NCBI GenBank assembly: GCA_023138875.1
Contig: JAGLOO010000045.1
Location: forward strand, 1-49,355
Length of the DNA stretch: 49,355 nt
From: Bacteroidales bacterium
GTDB taxonomy: Bacteria > Bacteroidota > Bacteroidia > Bacteroidales > GCA-2748055
Direction of reading: 5' to 3'
Shown: positions 9,164 through 17,985 of the stretch, in pieces
How the letters are laid out: the number at the start of each line of letters is the position of its first letter
Position numbering within the stretch: the first letter of the stretch is position 1
Made by a program: the position numbers and the translations under genes
The notes under the pieces: model-generated
The model's database searches: none
What the model was told of the DNA's origin: nothing
What the model saw: only the letters and a program-made list of their open reading frames with translations

Positions 9164-10390
9164 CTATAAATACGTCATTGAATCCGGTTCCAGTTTCACA
9201 AATGGTGCCACAGCCCGTTTATAGATCCCGTGCATATAGGCTATGGCCATGCCGTAATTGGTAACCGGGATACCTGCCTCCACGGCTGGTTTTAAACGAT
9301 TGATCAATTGTTTTCGTGTGATCATGCACCCCCCGCACTGGATCACCATGCTGTAATCGGTGATCTCTCCAGGCACCTTGTTCAGACCGGCAACCACCTG
9401 GTATTCCAGTTGTTTCCCGGAAAAGTTTGAAAGCCACCTGGGGATCTTGATCCTCCCGATGTCATCACAGGATACGTGGTGTGTACACGATTCCAGGATC
9501 AGTATCTTATCGCCGTTTTTTAGTTTCGACAGGTGGGGGGTCCCTTTCAGATAGTTCTCAAAATCACCTTTGTACCTGGCCAGCACAGTACTGAAACTGG
9601 TCAGGGGAATGTCATCGGGAATGGATGCATCGGCTTTCTTGAATACCTGGCTGTCAGTAATGACCAGGGCAGGCCTGGGTCGAAGGCGTTTCAGCAAAGC
9701 GTCTATTTCCCGCTCTTTGGCCACTATGGCAATGGCATCGTTATCCAGGATGTCCCTGATGGCCTGCACCTGGGGAAGGATCAGCCTGCCCTCCGGGGCC
9801 TCGTCGTCGATGGGGGTGATCAGCAACACCAGCTCTCCCTGGCGAATGATATCGCCAACCAGCGATTTGGAGAGGTAGGCTGTTTCCGGTATGGCTGTCT
9901 GGATCAGACCGATCAGGTGCTCCTTGTTACGGGGATGGAGGGCTGAAAAATCGAATACCTCTTTGCTGTAAGTCGCCTGGATCTTTGCCTTCAGCTCATC
10001 ACCCGTGGAAACCAGGTCCGACTTGTTATGGACCATGATGAAAGGTACTTCCCATTTCTCAAGCTGCTGGATGATGCCCTCTTCTTCGGCATTAAAAATA
10101 TTCCCTGCCAGCACCAGGATTCCAAGATCAATGTTGCGGATCATTTCCCGGGTTTTTCCAACCCGTTTTTTACCCAGCTCACCGGTATCATCTGTCCCTG
10201 CCGTGTCGATCATGACCACGGGTCCGACTCCCGGGATCTCCATGGATTTCTTCACCGGATCGGTGGTGGTCCCGGGTTCGTGCGAAACAATGGCCACCTC
10301 CTGGCCTGCCAGACAGTTGATCAGCGAGGATTTCCCGTTGTTCCTTCTTCCAAATATCCCTATATGTGGCTTGGCATCTCTTCCCTTCAT
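9164..10390 (-). CDS. hydF: [FeFe]-hydrogenase H-cluster maturation GTPase HydF
   Basis: A 408-residue GTPase scaffold that carries the [2Fe] precursor and delivers it to apo-hydrogenase. The N-terminal Era-like G domain shows G14RRNNGKS21 (P-loop), TTTDPV near 41-46 (switch I), D62TAG65 and N122KSD125. The C-terminal cluster domain has Cys302 in CTHH and Cys352/Cys355 in QCGGC, close to the Thermotoga HydF positions as I remember them (C302, C353, C356). The His often written before CxxC is Gln here. The ATG at 10390 overlaps the aspA stop by four bases (ATGA) and the stop lies one base from the hydE start, so translation of all three is likely coupled. Confidence 0.95.
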   Translation of the reverse strand: MKGRDAKPHIGIFGRRNNGKSSLINCLAGQEVAIVSHEPGTTTDPVKKSMEIPGVGPVVMIDTAGTDDTGELGKKRVGKTREMIRNIDLGILVLAGNIFNAEEEGIIQQLEKWEVPFIMVHNKSDLVSTGDELKAKIQATYSKEVFDFSALHPRNKEHLIGLIQTAIPETAYLSKSLVGDIIRQGELVLLITPIDDEAPEGRLILPQVQAIRDILDNDAIAIVAKEREIDALLKRLRPRPALVITDSQVFKKADASIPDDIPLTSFSTVLARYKGDFENYLKGTPHLSKLKNGDKILILESCTHHVSCDDIGRIKIPRWLSNFSGKQLEYQVVAGLNKVPGEITDYSMVIQCGGCMITRKQLINRLKPAVEAGIPVTNYGMAIAYMHGIYKRAVAPFVKLEPDSMTYL

Positions 10391-11835
10391 AACACTTCCC
10401 TGATATCATTCATGGTAAATCCCATTTTCAGCAGGTTGTCCGGTTCCATCAATTGCTCAAGCTTCCCTTTTTCCATGATCTTCAATCCTTCGTTCACCGT
10501 AAAAATATCCTTCCCGGTTTCTTTCATCATTTTTGCCAGAGTGGCTGCTTTGTGATATCCGATGAGAGGGGAGAGGGCTGTGGTGACCGCCGGACTCCGG
10601 AAAAGCTTTTCCCTTGCTACCTTTTCATTGACATCAAATCCTTCCAGCATCTGTTCTTTGATCGACCGGTTCATGGATATCATGAGCTTCAGGCTATCCA
10701 GCATGGCACATCCGATTTCAGGAAGGTAGGCATTCAGATCGAGGCATCCCTGGGCTGACAGTGAGGTGATCAGCTGGTCATTGGCGTAGATCCGGTGGGC
10801 CGAGGAGATCACATATTCTGGGATTACGGGATTTACCTTGCCGGGCATGATGGAACTGCCCACCTGTCTGGCAGGCAATGCTACTTCCCGGGTATCACCG
10901 GCGCCGGAGGCCAGGAGCCTGAGGTCGGAGACTATCTTTTCCAGGTTTACCGCATGTGCCTTCAGGATGGCATGTACCTCCACCCATTTGTCCATGTTAC
11001 AGGTGGCATCAGGCAGGTTCTCCCCCTGGTTCACAGGCAATGCTGTTAATCTCTTAAGGGCGGGCACCACCTCCATGATAAAGAACCGCGGAATGGAAAT
11101 ACCCGTACCGATAGCCCCACCGCCCAGGTTGACAACCTTGATCCGTTCAAATCCCTTGGATACCCTCCACCAGTCACGCGATAACGCTTCACTGTAAGTG
11201 CTGAATAATTGCCCGAATGTTGATGGAACAGCCTCCTGCATCTGGGTATATCCCAGTCTCAGGGAGTTTCTGTATTTCGTTTCCAGTTGCTCAAAGGAAG
11301 ACCTGGTCAGGTTGATGGCTTCCTCAAGTTCATTTAATAGCAGCATGATTGCAACGGTGAGTGCTGTGGGGATCACATCGTTGGTGGACTGGAAAATATT
11401 GGCTGTCTCAATGGGATCCAAAAAACTGTATTCTCCCGGTTTCTTTCCAAGTGTACCTAATGCTACATTTGTGATTATCTCATTGATATTTAAATTGATG
11501 CTGGTTCCCGCACCTCCCTGTACAGATGGTACAATGAAGTGGTCGAAGTGGGACCCCCGGGCGACTTCCGTAGCTGCGGACTCCAGCGCATCCAGTCTGT
11601 CTTCATCCGGCAGCCGGAGATGAGAAACAAGATCCGGGTGTTCCCTGCGGAGTGCCTCCAGAAACTTTCTTACAGTCTTGTAACAGGCAAGCTTCACAGT
11701 ACCGGTGGCCCTGTACCATTCAACTGGAAATGGTACCTGGTTGGGGAAATTCTGCTGTGCACGGTAAGAGTGAATACCATACAGCGCATCATCCGGTATT
11801 GAGACTTCTCCAATAAAATCCTTCTCAGTACGCAT
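10387..11835 (-). CDS. aspA: Aspartate ammonia-lyase (aspartase) in the hydrogenase maturation operon
   Basis: A 482-residue member of the fumarase/aspartase superfamily; E. coli AspA has 478. It interconverts L-aspartate with fumarate plus ammonia. The family signature GSSIMPGKVNPVIPE is near residue 325, with STNDVIPTA near 152 and GGAGTSINLNINE near 107. Aspartase is favoured over fumarase or argininosuccinate lyase by FIGEVSIPDDALYGIHSYRAQQNF at the N-terminus and VALPARQVGSSIMPGK. It is the first gene of the operon and shares a 4-base overlap with hydF. That placement suggests its ammonia or fumarate serves H-cluster assembly or hydrogen-linked fumarate metabolism, an inference. ATG at 11835 follows a possible -7 box by about 17 bases. 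Confidence 0.92.
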   Translation of the reverse strand: MRTEKDFIGEVSIPDDALYGIHSYRAQQNFPNQVPFPVEWYRATGTVKLACYKTVRKFLEALRREHPDLVSHLRLPDEDRLDALESAATEVARGSHFDHFIVPSVQGGAGTSINLNINEIITNVALGTLGKKPGEYSFLDPIETANIFQSTNDVIPTALTVAIMLLLNELEEAINLTRSSFEQLETKYRNSLRLGYTQMQEAVPSTFGQLFSTYSEALSRDWWRVSKGFERIKVVNLGGGAIGTGISIPRFFIMEVVPALKRLTALPVNQGENLPDATCNMDKWVEVHAILKAHAVNLEKIVSDLRLLASGAGDTREVALPARQVGSSIMPGKVNPVIPEYVISSAHRIYANDQLITSLSAQGCLDLNAYLPEIGCAMLDSLKLMISMNRSIKEQMLEGFDVNEKVAREKLFRSPAVTTALSPLIGYHKAATLAKMMKETGKDIFTVNEGLKIMEKGKLEQLMEPDNLLKMGFTMNDIREVL

Positions 11836-11852
11836 GAAACCTAAATTTCACA

Positions 11853-11860
11853 CAAAAATA
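11853..11860 (-). promoter_or_regulatory. Possible -7 box (TATTTTTG) before aspA-hydF-hydE
   Basis: On the minus strand TATTTTTG fits the Bacteroidota TAnnTTTG -7 consensus exactly and lies 17 bases before the aspA ATG. No TTG-type -33 element is seen 17-20 bases upstream, and the preceding beta-barrel gene ends only 44 bases before aspA on the same strand. Read-through from that gene is an alternative. Confidence 0.3.
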
Positions 11861-11879
11861 CTTGAATAAAATGAATATG

Positions 11880-12524
11880 CTAATTCGGAGAAAGCCTGAT
11901 GGTAATACCACCGGAGAATTCACCCTGGAAGGGTGTGATGCGGGTGTATAAATTGCCTCCACAGTTGGATCCACCTGTTCCAATACCGCAACCGAATCCA
12001 AAACCATCGAATATCATGGGCATCAGCATGCTTCCCTGCAGCCTGATGCCGATCATATCTGTAAGCCAGAGTTTGAGACCTGCGCCTACGGTGGCACTGA
12101 ACTGTGTCTTGCTAGAATAAAGAGAACTTTTTGGACTCCAAACGGCGATTCCCATGGCAACAGTGGCAAAGGGAGATACCCTGCCATAATGGACCTCCTG
12201 CAATCCGCCCACCTGGATGTAATTGGAACTAAAGGCCACCTGGTCACCGAGATCACCAGAGAAGGGATAAAACTGTCCTTTGGTATCTGAGCGCATATAG
12301 GATATCTCAGCGAAGGTGGTAGAGGATATTCCAAAAGCAATTTTCCCACCATAATTCTGGGCATCATTGATCCGGAAGTCTCCGTCATAAAGCCTGACCT
12401 TGCCTCCCAGATGTATCCCTGTAAATCCGTTTATTTCAATGATCTGCGCAGAGATGTCAGGCGCTGAAATGATCATAATCATCACAATGAATGCAATAAA
12501 GAACTTATCTTCCTTTCTGTTCAT
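11880..12524 (-). CDS. Predicted outer-membrane beta-barrel protein
   Basis: A 214-residue protein with a signal peptide (hydrophobic FFIAFIVMIMIISAP, likely cut after ISAQ near residue 27). The rest is alternating short beta-strand-like stretches with many Gly and aromatic residues, ending in the strand GEFSGGITIRLSPN. This is the pattern of small eight- to ten-strand barrels common in Bacteroidota. A Gly/Cys segment FGFGCGIGTGGSNCGG near residue 175 has two cysteines that may form a disulfide in a loop. No enzymatic motif is seen. It lies directly upstream of aspA on the same strand and may be co-transcribed, though the functional link is doubtful. Confidence 0.6.
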   Translation of the reverse strand: MNRKEDKFFIAFIVMIMIISAPDISAQIIEINGFTGIHLGGKVRLYDGDFRINDAQNYGGKIAFGISSTTFAEISYMRSDTKGQFYPFSGDLGDQVAFSSNYIQVGGLQEVHYGRVSPFATVAMGIAVWSPKSSLYSSKTQFSATVGAGLKLWLTDMIGIRLQGSMLMPMIFDGFGFGCGIGTGGSNCGGNLYTRITPFQGEFSGGITIRLSPN

Positions 12525-12612
12525 GGTCCGGTTTATAAAAATGTGTTACAATAATTAAAAGTAACAAAAAAAAATAAGAAATGTTTATAGTGTTGCTGAA
12601 CAGAGTACAGAT

Positions 12613-13329
12613 TCAGGTCCCTTCTTTAACAAATGGAAAGGTTGCCCCGAATTGAATTATGGAAGTGGTGTACCGATCTCCGCTGTTCTCTTTAAGCAGA
12701 TCCACAAAACCCCTGCTGTATCGAACATAGATATTAATGCCCTTTCCTCCTACGGGGGGGACCAGGATATATTCAAAGTCAATCACAGCTCCGGCATCAA
12801 TGGTGTTCAGTTCTGATTTGATATCCAGTTCAACGGTTAATACGGTACCGTTAATAGGACTCGATTTATAGGTGTCTGTAGCCCCGGTAAGGAAACTAAT
12901 CTGGGGCCCGGCTGATATGTTAAACCGTTCTCCAAGCTTCACCCGCAATAATACCGGGATGTCGATGTAGTTTAGTTTTCTGTCGGAGGAGTGTGGGTCT
13001 ATCAGCAGATCATCCAGATCCGGATCACCTGTGCTTAACAGGGGCACATCGCTTATCCCCCTGGGAGACAAGGGTAAAAATTCAGGTATAAGCGAAAGTT
13101 TTTCGGTTAGCCTAATATTATTCACAAGGCCAAAATTCAGGCTAAATCCATTTTTCCCATCCTCATACCCGTGAATAATCGAATAATTCCCTCCCAGCTT
13201 CAAACTGAAATTGAAATTCTCAGTGGCCACCTTATCTCCAAATATCAACACCAGTAACGCTGCCTGGCCCCTGACTAAAGGGGTTGATATGAGCAGGAGA
13301 AATAGGGAAGTGTAGATGTATTTTTTCAT
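12613..13329 (-). CDS. Outer-membrane beta-barrel (PorT-like) protein
   Basis: A 238-residue protein from ATG 13329, beginning MKKYIYTSLFLLLISTPLVRG, a clear signal peptide. The frame continues upstream to 13461, but those 44 residues would place the signal sequence internally, so the shorter start is preferred. The mature part resembles the outer-membrane protein beta-barrel group that includes PorT: repeated amphipathic strands, NIRLTEKLSLIPEFLPLSPRG near residue 72, and ISAGPQISFLTG near 140. It ends in IQFGATFPFVKEGT, a plausible C-terminal strand with a short tail. Divergent from the DUF4421 gene, with about 110 bases between. Specific role unknown. Confidence 0.65.
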   Translation of the reverse strand: MKKYIYTSLFLLLISTPLVRGQAALLVLIFGDKVATENFNFSLKLGGNYSIIHGYEDGKNGFSLNFGLVNNIRLTEKLSLIPEFLPLSPRGISDVPLLSTGDPDLDDLLIDPHSSDRKLNYIDIPVLLRVKLGERFNISAGPQISFLTGATDTYKSSPINGTVLTVELDIKSELNTIDAGAVIDFEYILVPPVGGKGINIYVRYSRGFVDLLKENSGDRYTTSIIQFGATFPFVKEGT

Positions 13330-13438
13330 TTTGATTGAATGTGGACAGGTTCGGCCAATAAAATGTAACGAATCCATCGTAAATATAAATAAACACTTCG
13401 ACAATCTATGGTGATCAAATAACAATGCTATTTTTGTT

Positions 13439-14512
13439 ATGATGAAACTTACCTCATTCATAGCAACGATAGTTGTTTTTCTTTCTTTTTTTACAAATTC
13501 CGCTACTGCTCAATTATTCGATGAAAGCACCATCGTAAAGCATGATACAAACTATATTAAGATCTATAAGGATGAGCTGACCACAAGGATGTTTTTATCC
13601 AGAAAGCAAAATGGTTATACGCTTTCGGATCGATTGCTCAATCCATGGATCCGGTATAAAACCAATGATAACCTGTTGTTAGGAATCGGTTATACCTATA
13701 GCTTCCTTACCCTGAACCTTGCCGTTAAGATGCCTTTTATTAACAGGGATGATGATATATACGGGAAGTCAAAATACGTCGATCTTCAGAGTCACACCAT
13801 TTTCAGGAGCTATATCTTGGATTTATACATCCAGTGGAACAAAGGATATTACATTTCAAATCCCGATGAGGTATTTGAAACCCGGAGTTCCAGTACGGTT
13901 TATCCATATAGAGGGGATCTTCGCACCAACATTCTGGGTTTGAATATCCAGTACCTGTTTAATTCATCCCGCTATTCTTATAAGGCATCATTTCTTCAGA
14001 ACGAGTTTCAGAGGAAGAGCGCGGGTTCACCCATCCTTGGAATAGAGGGTTACTGGATGCTGGGTATGGGAGATTCACTCATTGTTCCCGGATCAATTCC
14101 ACCAAGAGACTTTGTAGATAATGTCCCGTTTAACCAGGCTGATCTGTTCAATGTGGGTCTAAACGGAGGGTATGCCTACACATTTGTATGGAAGGAAAGT
14201 ATCTATCTTTCATTATCTTCGGTAATAGGCCTGGCGTGTGCTCAAAGCGTGATGCACAACACTGAAACATCCGGGTCTTACCGATCCGGTATCTCCCTGG
14301 GTATCAATAATGTGACAAGGGCTTCCCTGGGATTCAATAAGAATGATTTTTTCATTGGAGTGAGCTATATTGGCTTCACTATGACCAATCTGGCGGGGGG
14401 GGACAATGACTGGATCTCTTACTCCACAGGGAACATCAGGTTCAATGTGGTCAAGCGCTTCAAACTGAAAAGATCTATCAAGATATTGCGTCCGGACCTC
14501 TGGATATTCTGA
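13439..14512 (+). CDS. DUF4421 domain outer-membrane protein
   Basis: A 357-residue protein with an N-terminal signal peptide (MMKLTSFIATIVVFLSFFTNSATAQ, cut after TAQ). The following YIKIYKDELTTRMFLSRKQNGYTL, WIRYKTNDNLLLGIGYTYSFLTLNL and YGKSKYVDLQSH match the DUF4421 family of Bacteroidota as I remember it. The protein is rich in beta-strand patterns and is probably an outer-membrane barrel of about fourteen strands. The ATG pair at 13439/13442 leaves the exact start open by one residue. It heads a run of three same-strand envelope genes (DUF4421, DUF481-like, DUF4136). Function unknown. Confidence 0.75.
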   Translation: MMKLTSFIATIVVFLSFFTNSATAQLFDESTIVKHDTNYIKIYKDELTTRMFLSRKQNGYTLSDRLLNPWIRYKTNDNLLLGIGYTYSFLTLNLAVKMPFINRDDDIYGKSKYVDLQSHTIFRSYILDLYIQWNKGYYISNPDEVFETRSSSTVYPYRGDLRTNILGLNIQYLFNSSRYSYKASFLQNEFQRKSAGSPILGIEGYWMLGMGDSLIVPGSIPPRDFVDNVPFNQADLFNVGLNGGYAYTFVWKESIYLSLSSVIGLACAQSVMHNTETSGSYRSGISLGINNVTRASLGFNKNDFFIGVSYIGFTMTNLAGGDNDWISYSTGNIRFNVVKRFKLKRSIKILRPDLWIF

Positions 14513-14587
14513 TATGTTGAATTCAGGATATGTTCTTCATGATGTTTAACAGGAATAAATGCTTAGTTTTATTAAACAAACCATCCA

Positions 14588-15619
14588 ATGAAGATCAAAA
14601 AGATCCATTTGTTGCTTTTATGGCTGATCTTCGTTTCGATCTCCCTGGTGGCCTCATCCAAGATCGATACCATTTATTTCCAGAATGGAGACAGGATAAC
14701 TGCTGAAGTAAAATCCCTGGAAAATAATCAATTGAGGTTATCAACGGATGATGCCAGTACAATCAGGATCGAGTGGAATAAGGTGGATAGTGTAGATATC
14801 CTGAACACCATGCGCATTGTGCTTAATAATGGTGAGATCTTATATGGAAAGCTTTTGCCTTCCGGAGTGGTAAGAAGCTGTTTCATTTGGCACAGGGAAG
14901 GAGATCCAAGGATGGTGGCCATGGAAAGCATTGTTGTGTTATCGCCCGTTGAAGACAAATTTATCAACCGGCTGAATGGATCATTGAGCTCCGGTTTCAG
15001 TTACACCAAAGCCAGTGAAGTAATGCAGATGAATCTAAACGGTTCAATAAAATACCTGGCTGAAAAGAACCACCTTGAAGTCTCCTACGATGGCATCGTT
15101 ACCCGCGAACCCGAATCGGGGACCACCCAGCGGCAAAATGGGGGGGCTACATTCCGAAGGATCCTTCCGAAGAAGTGGTTTCTGATTTCTCAATTATCGG
15201 CAGAGAGCAGTTCCGAGCAACAGCTCGACCTCAGGACCAGTCTTGGGATTGGAGGAGGTAAAAGCATTATCCATTCCAGCAACACACATTTTTTTACAGC
15301 GTCCGGAATTCTGGCAAACAAGGAGGTTTCACTGGACACAATCCAGTATAATATTGAGGGATTGATTTCATTCAGCTACTCTGTTTTTATCTATGAATCA
15401 CCTGAAGTTTCCTTTAATATCAGTGCTGATATAATTCCCAGCTTGAATGACCTGGGAAGGATTCGAAGTCAAGTTGATTCAAACCTGAAATGGGAGATCT
15501 TCAATGATTTCTATTTGAAATGGACATTCTTTTATAGCTTTGACAGCAGAACACTCTCCTCTTCAGGGGCCAGAAGCGACTGGGCTATTTCATTGCTGGG
15601 ACTGGAATATAAACTATAA
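14588..15619 (+). CDS. DUF481-type outer-membrane protein with N-terminal SH3-like segment
   Basis: A 343-residue protein with a signal peptide (LLLLWLIFVSISLVASS). Residues about 25-110 carry two short beta repeats (IYFQNGDRITAEVKSLENN and VLNNGEILYGKLLPSG), a pattern seen before DUF481 barrels. The rest (about 115-343) is the barrel: GSLSSGFSYTKASEVMQMNLNG, WFLISQLSAESSSEQQLDLR, LGIGGGKSIIHS, ending WAISLLGLEYKL. DUF481 proteins are salt-inducible-type outer-membrane proteins of unknown function. It follows the DUF4421 gene by 75 bases and precedes the DUF4136 gene by 49, so co-transcription is plausible. Confidence 0.7.
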   Translation: MKIKKIHLLLLWLIFVSISLVASSKIDTIYFQNGDRITAEVKSLENNQLRLSTDDASTIRIEWNKVDSVDILNTMRIVLNNGEILYGKLLPSGVVRSCFIWHREGDPRMVAMESIVVLSPVEDKFINRLNGSLSSGFSYTKASEVMQMNLNGSIKYLAEKNHLEVSYDGIVTREPESGTTQRQNGGATFRRILPKKWFLISQLSAESSSEQQLDLRTSLGIGGGKSIIHSSNTHFFTASGILANKEVSLDTIQYNIEGLISFSYSVFIYESPEVSFNISADIIPSLNDLGRIRSQVDSNLKWEIFNDFYLKWTFFYSFDSRTLSSSGARSDWAISLLGLEYKL

Positions 15620-15668
15620 TGATTATTTTGTTTAACTTGTGGTTTGAATTAGAAACAAAATAGATTTA

Positions 15669-16253
15669 ATGATGAAAACAATCAAATTTCTTTTTGCGTC
15701 CATATTATCCATCTTTCTTGTGATTGGATGCTCTCCGGTGAAAGTTGTTATTGACACCAAATCAGACGCCGATTTTTCTAATTACCAAACTTTTAAAGTG
15801 GTTCATTTTGTCAATGAAGAAGATCAGCAGGCGCAAAAGTACAGGATTAATCAGATGAACAGAAGCAGGATTGAACAGGCAATCACCAGCAATGCTGAGT
15901 TGCATGGAATGAAAAAAGTAGAATCCAATCCTGACGTTGTACTTCTTTGGGCCACAGATGTGGATATTGAAAAATCATATTCATCCCATACAACCTATAC
16001 CGGTGGAGCTTACATGGGCTACCGGGGCAGGTACTATATGGGTGGAGGACCCACCTATACAACCACTGATGTAAACCAGTACTATATTGGAAAGCTCACC
16101 ATCGCTGTGGTTGAGCCAGATGATGAGGATATGTTATGGTACGGCCAGGGCCAGAAGGACATTTCCGGAGATGCCGGTAAAGCAGAGGAAACCATCAATC
16201 TGATCGTTGGAAAGATCATGGAGCAGTTTCCCATTGGCTCATTGGAGCAATAA
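15669..16253 (+). CDS. DUF4136 family lipoprotein
   Basis: A 194-residue lipoprotein: signal MMKTIKFLFASILSIFLVIGC with lipobox VIGC, so the mature chain starts at Cys21. After it, VKVVIDTKSDADFSNYQTFKV and the RIEQAITSNAELHGMKKVESNPDVVLLW stretch are typical of DUF4136, a domain of envelope lipoproteins in Bacteroidota and Proteobacteria. A Gly/Tyr-rich loop (GGAYMGYRGRYYMGGG) lies near residue 113. The C-terminal part, with IAVVEPDDEDMLWYGQGQKD and KAEETINLIVGKIMEQFP, fits the same family. Function unknown. It ends 23 bases from the convergent ketopantoate-reductase-like gene. Confidence 0.8.
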   Translation: MMKTIKFLFASILSIFLVIGCSPVKVVIDTKSDADFSNYQTFKVVHFVNEEDQQAQKYRINQMNRSRIEQAITSNAELHGMKKVESNPDVVLLWATDVDIEKSYSSHTTYTGGAYMGYRGRYYMGGGPTYTTTDVNQYYIGKLTIAVVEPDDEDMLWYGQGQKDISGDAGKAEETINLIVGKIMEQFPIGSLEQ

Positions 16254-16276
16254 GCTTTAACCAATAAGTATAGACC

Positions 16277-17296
16277 TTACAGGTGTTCGTCAAGAAGCTC
16301 ATCTTCCAGGTTCACGGGACTGATGGGACGTCTTTTAATCTCGATTTCATGGACCATCTGCGCCAGTCTGCGGTTTACGGGAGTATCCACTCCAAGCTGT
16401 TCTCCCTTCCCGACAATGTACCCGTTCAGAAAATCTATTTCTGTTTTGTTGCCTCGTTCCAGGGATCGCAGATTGGTTGATCTCAGCTTCTTATACTTCC
16501 ATCCGAACAGCCTGATGAATAGATGTTGCCAGAAGGGAGGTTGTTTCAGGAGGGAATAATACCGGACCTTTCCTGCATAAGGCACCAGATGCAGACGCAT
16601 GGCATCAGCTACTGCCACGGCTTCCCGGGCAATGGCAATGAACAGGTGCCTTGCCTTTTTACGCTTCAGCAGGGGACCAAGGTCCAGTCCGCTGATGGCT
16701 CCCAGGGTGGAGGTGCATGAGTTGATGATCAGTTTGGAGTATAGGTGGGACATGATCCGGTCCGTTGTGCGGGCAGGTACAACACTGCTGAGCATCTCTG
16801 AGATTTCCTCAAGTACACCATCAGGACCCCGGTCCAGATAACCTACCACCATATCACCCCTGGAAGTCATTTCAAGTACACCAGGTTCGTGCATGGTGGC
16901 TCCAAAGCTCACCACGCAACCCACAGCCCGGTCCGGACCTACGATCTTTGCCAGCTCTTCCTCAACGATCCCGTTCTGCATGGAAACTACCCGGCTTGAG
17001 GATTTCAGCAGGGGAATGGAGGCATGGGCAGCCTGGTTCATCTCTGTGGCTTTGGTGGCTATAAATACCACATCCATCTCTCCTTCCACTTCACCAGTGG
17101 TAGCCACAGAGGGGATCCTGATCCGCTGGTCACCGCAGTATCCAAAAAGATGAAGACCTTTATGGGTTATTCTTTCGGCCAGGTCGGGGTACTTGCAAAC
17201 CAGGGTAACGTCGTAGCCGTGTTGTTTCATTAAGGCTGCCGTAATACCTCCGACAGCTCCGGCTCCAATGATCAATATTCTTGTATCTGATGGCAT
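16277..17296 (-). CDS. 2-dehydropantoate 2-reductase (ketopantoate reductase) family protein
   Basis: A 339-residue NAD(P)-binding protein. The N-terminus RILIIGAGAVGGITAALMKQHGYDV is the Rossmann GxGxxG motif of the ApbA/PanE family. VVSMQNGIVEEEL near residue 105 is the NG motif with the substrate-binding Asn, and LYSKLIINSCTSTLGAISGLDLG near 188 corresponds to the conserved catalytic Lys-Asn segment. The C-terminal helical domain follows. PanE reduces ketopantoate to pantoate in pantothenate and CoA synthesis; many paralogues reduce other 2-oxoacids. At 339 residues it is longer than E. coli PanE (303), and no pan genes are nearby, so the substrate is unproven. It starts five bases after the stop of the Nudix gene and is probably translated with it. 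Confidence 0.82.
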   Translation of the reverse strand: MPSDTRILIIGAGAVGGITAALMKQHGYDVTLVCKYPDLAERITHKGLHLFGYCGDQRIRIPSVATTGEVEGEMDVVFIATKATEMNQAAHASIPLLKSSSRVVSMQNGIVEEELAKIVGPDRAVGCVVSFGATMHEPGVLEMTSRGDMVVGYLDRGPDGVLEEISEMLSSVVPARTTDRIMSHLYSKLIINSCTSTLGAISGLDLGPLLKRKKARHLFIAIAREAVAVADAMRLHLVPYAGKVRYYSLLKQPPFWQHLFIRLFGWKYKKLRSTNLRSLERGNKTEIDFLNGYIVGKGEQLGVDTPVNRRLAQMVHEIEIKRRPISPVNLEDELLDEHL

Positions 17297-17301
17297 CCCT
17301 T

Positions 17302-17928
17302 TTAATCAATGATGGGCCAGTGGATCCTGTTGTAGTGAAAATCAAACATCTTAATGATTTGGTATGCAGTGTTTCGCGGGGTGGAGAGTTCGGGCAGTTC
17401 ATCCTGCCTGAAAAAACCGACATCAAGGGTTTCCATACCGGTGGAGATCTCGAAATCCTCGGGTTCGCACTCCATAAATATCTTGTAGGTATAGAACAGA
17501 TCATCCGGATGCTCGTGGCATTTCTTATCGAAGATAGCAAGTACACGTTTCCCTTTGACTTTGATACCTGCTTCTTCAAACGCTTCTTTTTCAGCCACCT
17601 CTGTTGGTGTATAGCCAATATCACACCACCCTCCCGGCAGGGACCAGCAAGAATCGGCCCGCTCTTTTACCATCAGTATCTCATCTTTATCATTGAATAC
17701 CACGCAGCGTACGTCTGTTTTGGGAGTTCTGTATCCATTCTTTTCAGGGGTAGTTACCTGAATGATTTCATGGGATTGGTTGGTGATCAGGGAAAGCATC
17801 CTGGCAGAGATCTCTTCAAGGTCACTGTAACGGTCCTGGTCATAATCATTTTCTGAATAATGAAGTCCGTTCTCTGCGATGGCCTGGACCCTTTTGGCCA
17901 TTAATAATAGTTCACTGTGATCTTTCAT
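17302..17928 (-). CDS. Nudix hydrolase with N-terminal Nudix_N-type domain
   Basis: A 208-residue protein. Residues 1-60 form the helical N-terminal domain seen in ADP-ribose pyrophosphatase-like Nudix proteins (LLLMAKRVQAIAENGLHYSENDYDQDRY). The Nudix domain follows with VRCVVFNDKDEILMVKE, then SWSLPGGWCDIGYTP-like context and the helix TEVAEKEAFEEAGI, which gives the catalytic EExG glutamates with Lys in place of the usual Arg of REUxEE. It should hydrolyse a nucleoside diphosphate linked to another group, releasing a phosphorylated product; the exact substrate is not determinable. It forms a two-gene unit with the downstream reductase. Confidence 0.85.
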   Translation of the reverse strand: MKDHSELLLMAKRVQAIAENGLHYSENDYDQDRYSDLEEISARMLSLITNQSHEIIQVTTPEKNGYRTPKTDVRCVVFNDKDEILMVKERADSCWSLPGGWCDIGYTPTEVAEKEAFEEAGIKVKGKRVLAIFDKKCHEHPDDLFYTYKIFMECEPEDFEISTGMETLDVGFFRQDELPELSTPRNTAYQIIKMFDFHYNRIHWPIID

Positions 17929-17985
17929 TCTCTTATCTTTAAGATCTAAAATTAAGAAAAAAGGTAACTTGATCTATTCGAAGCG

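Noticed and set aside
13429-13436. Exact TAnnTTTG box (TATTTTTG) just before the DUF4421 gene
   Set aside because: It ends three bases before the first ATG, so transcription would start at or after the start codon, and no -33 TTG is at the right distance. Likely chance in AT-rich sequence, although a leaderless transcript cannot be excluded.
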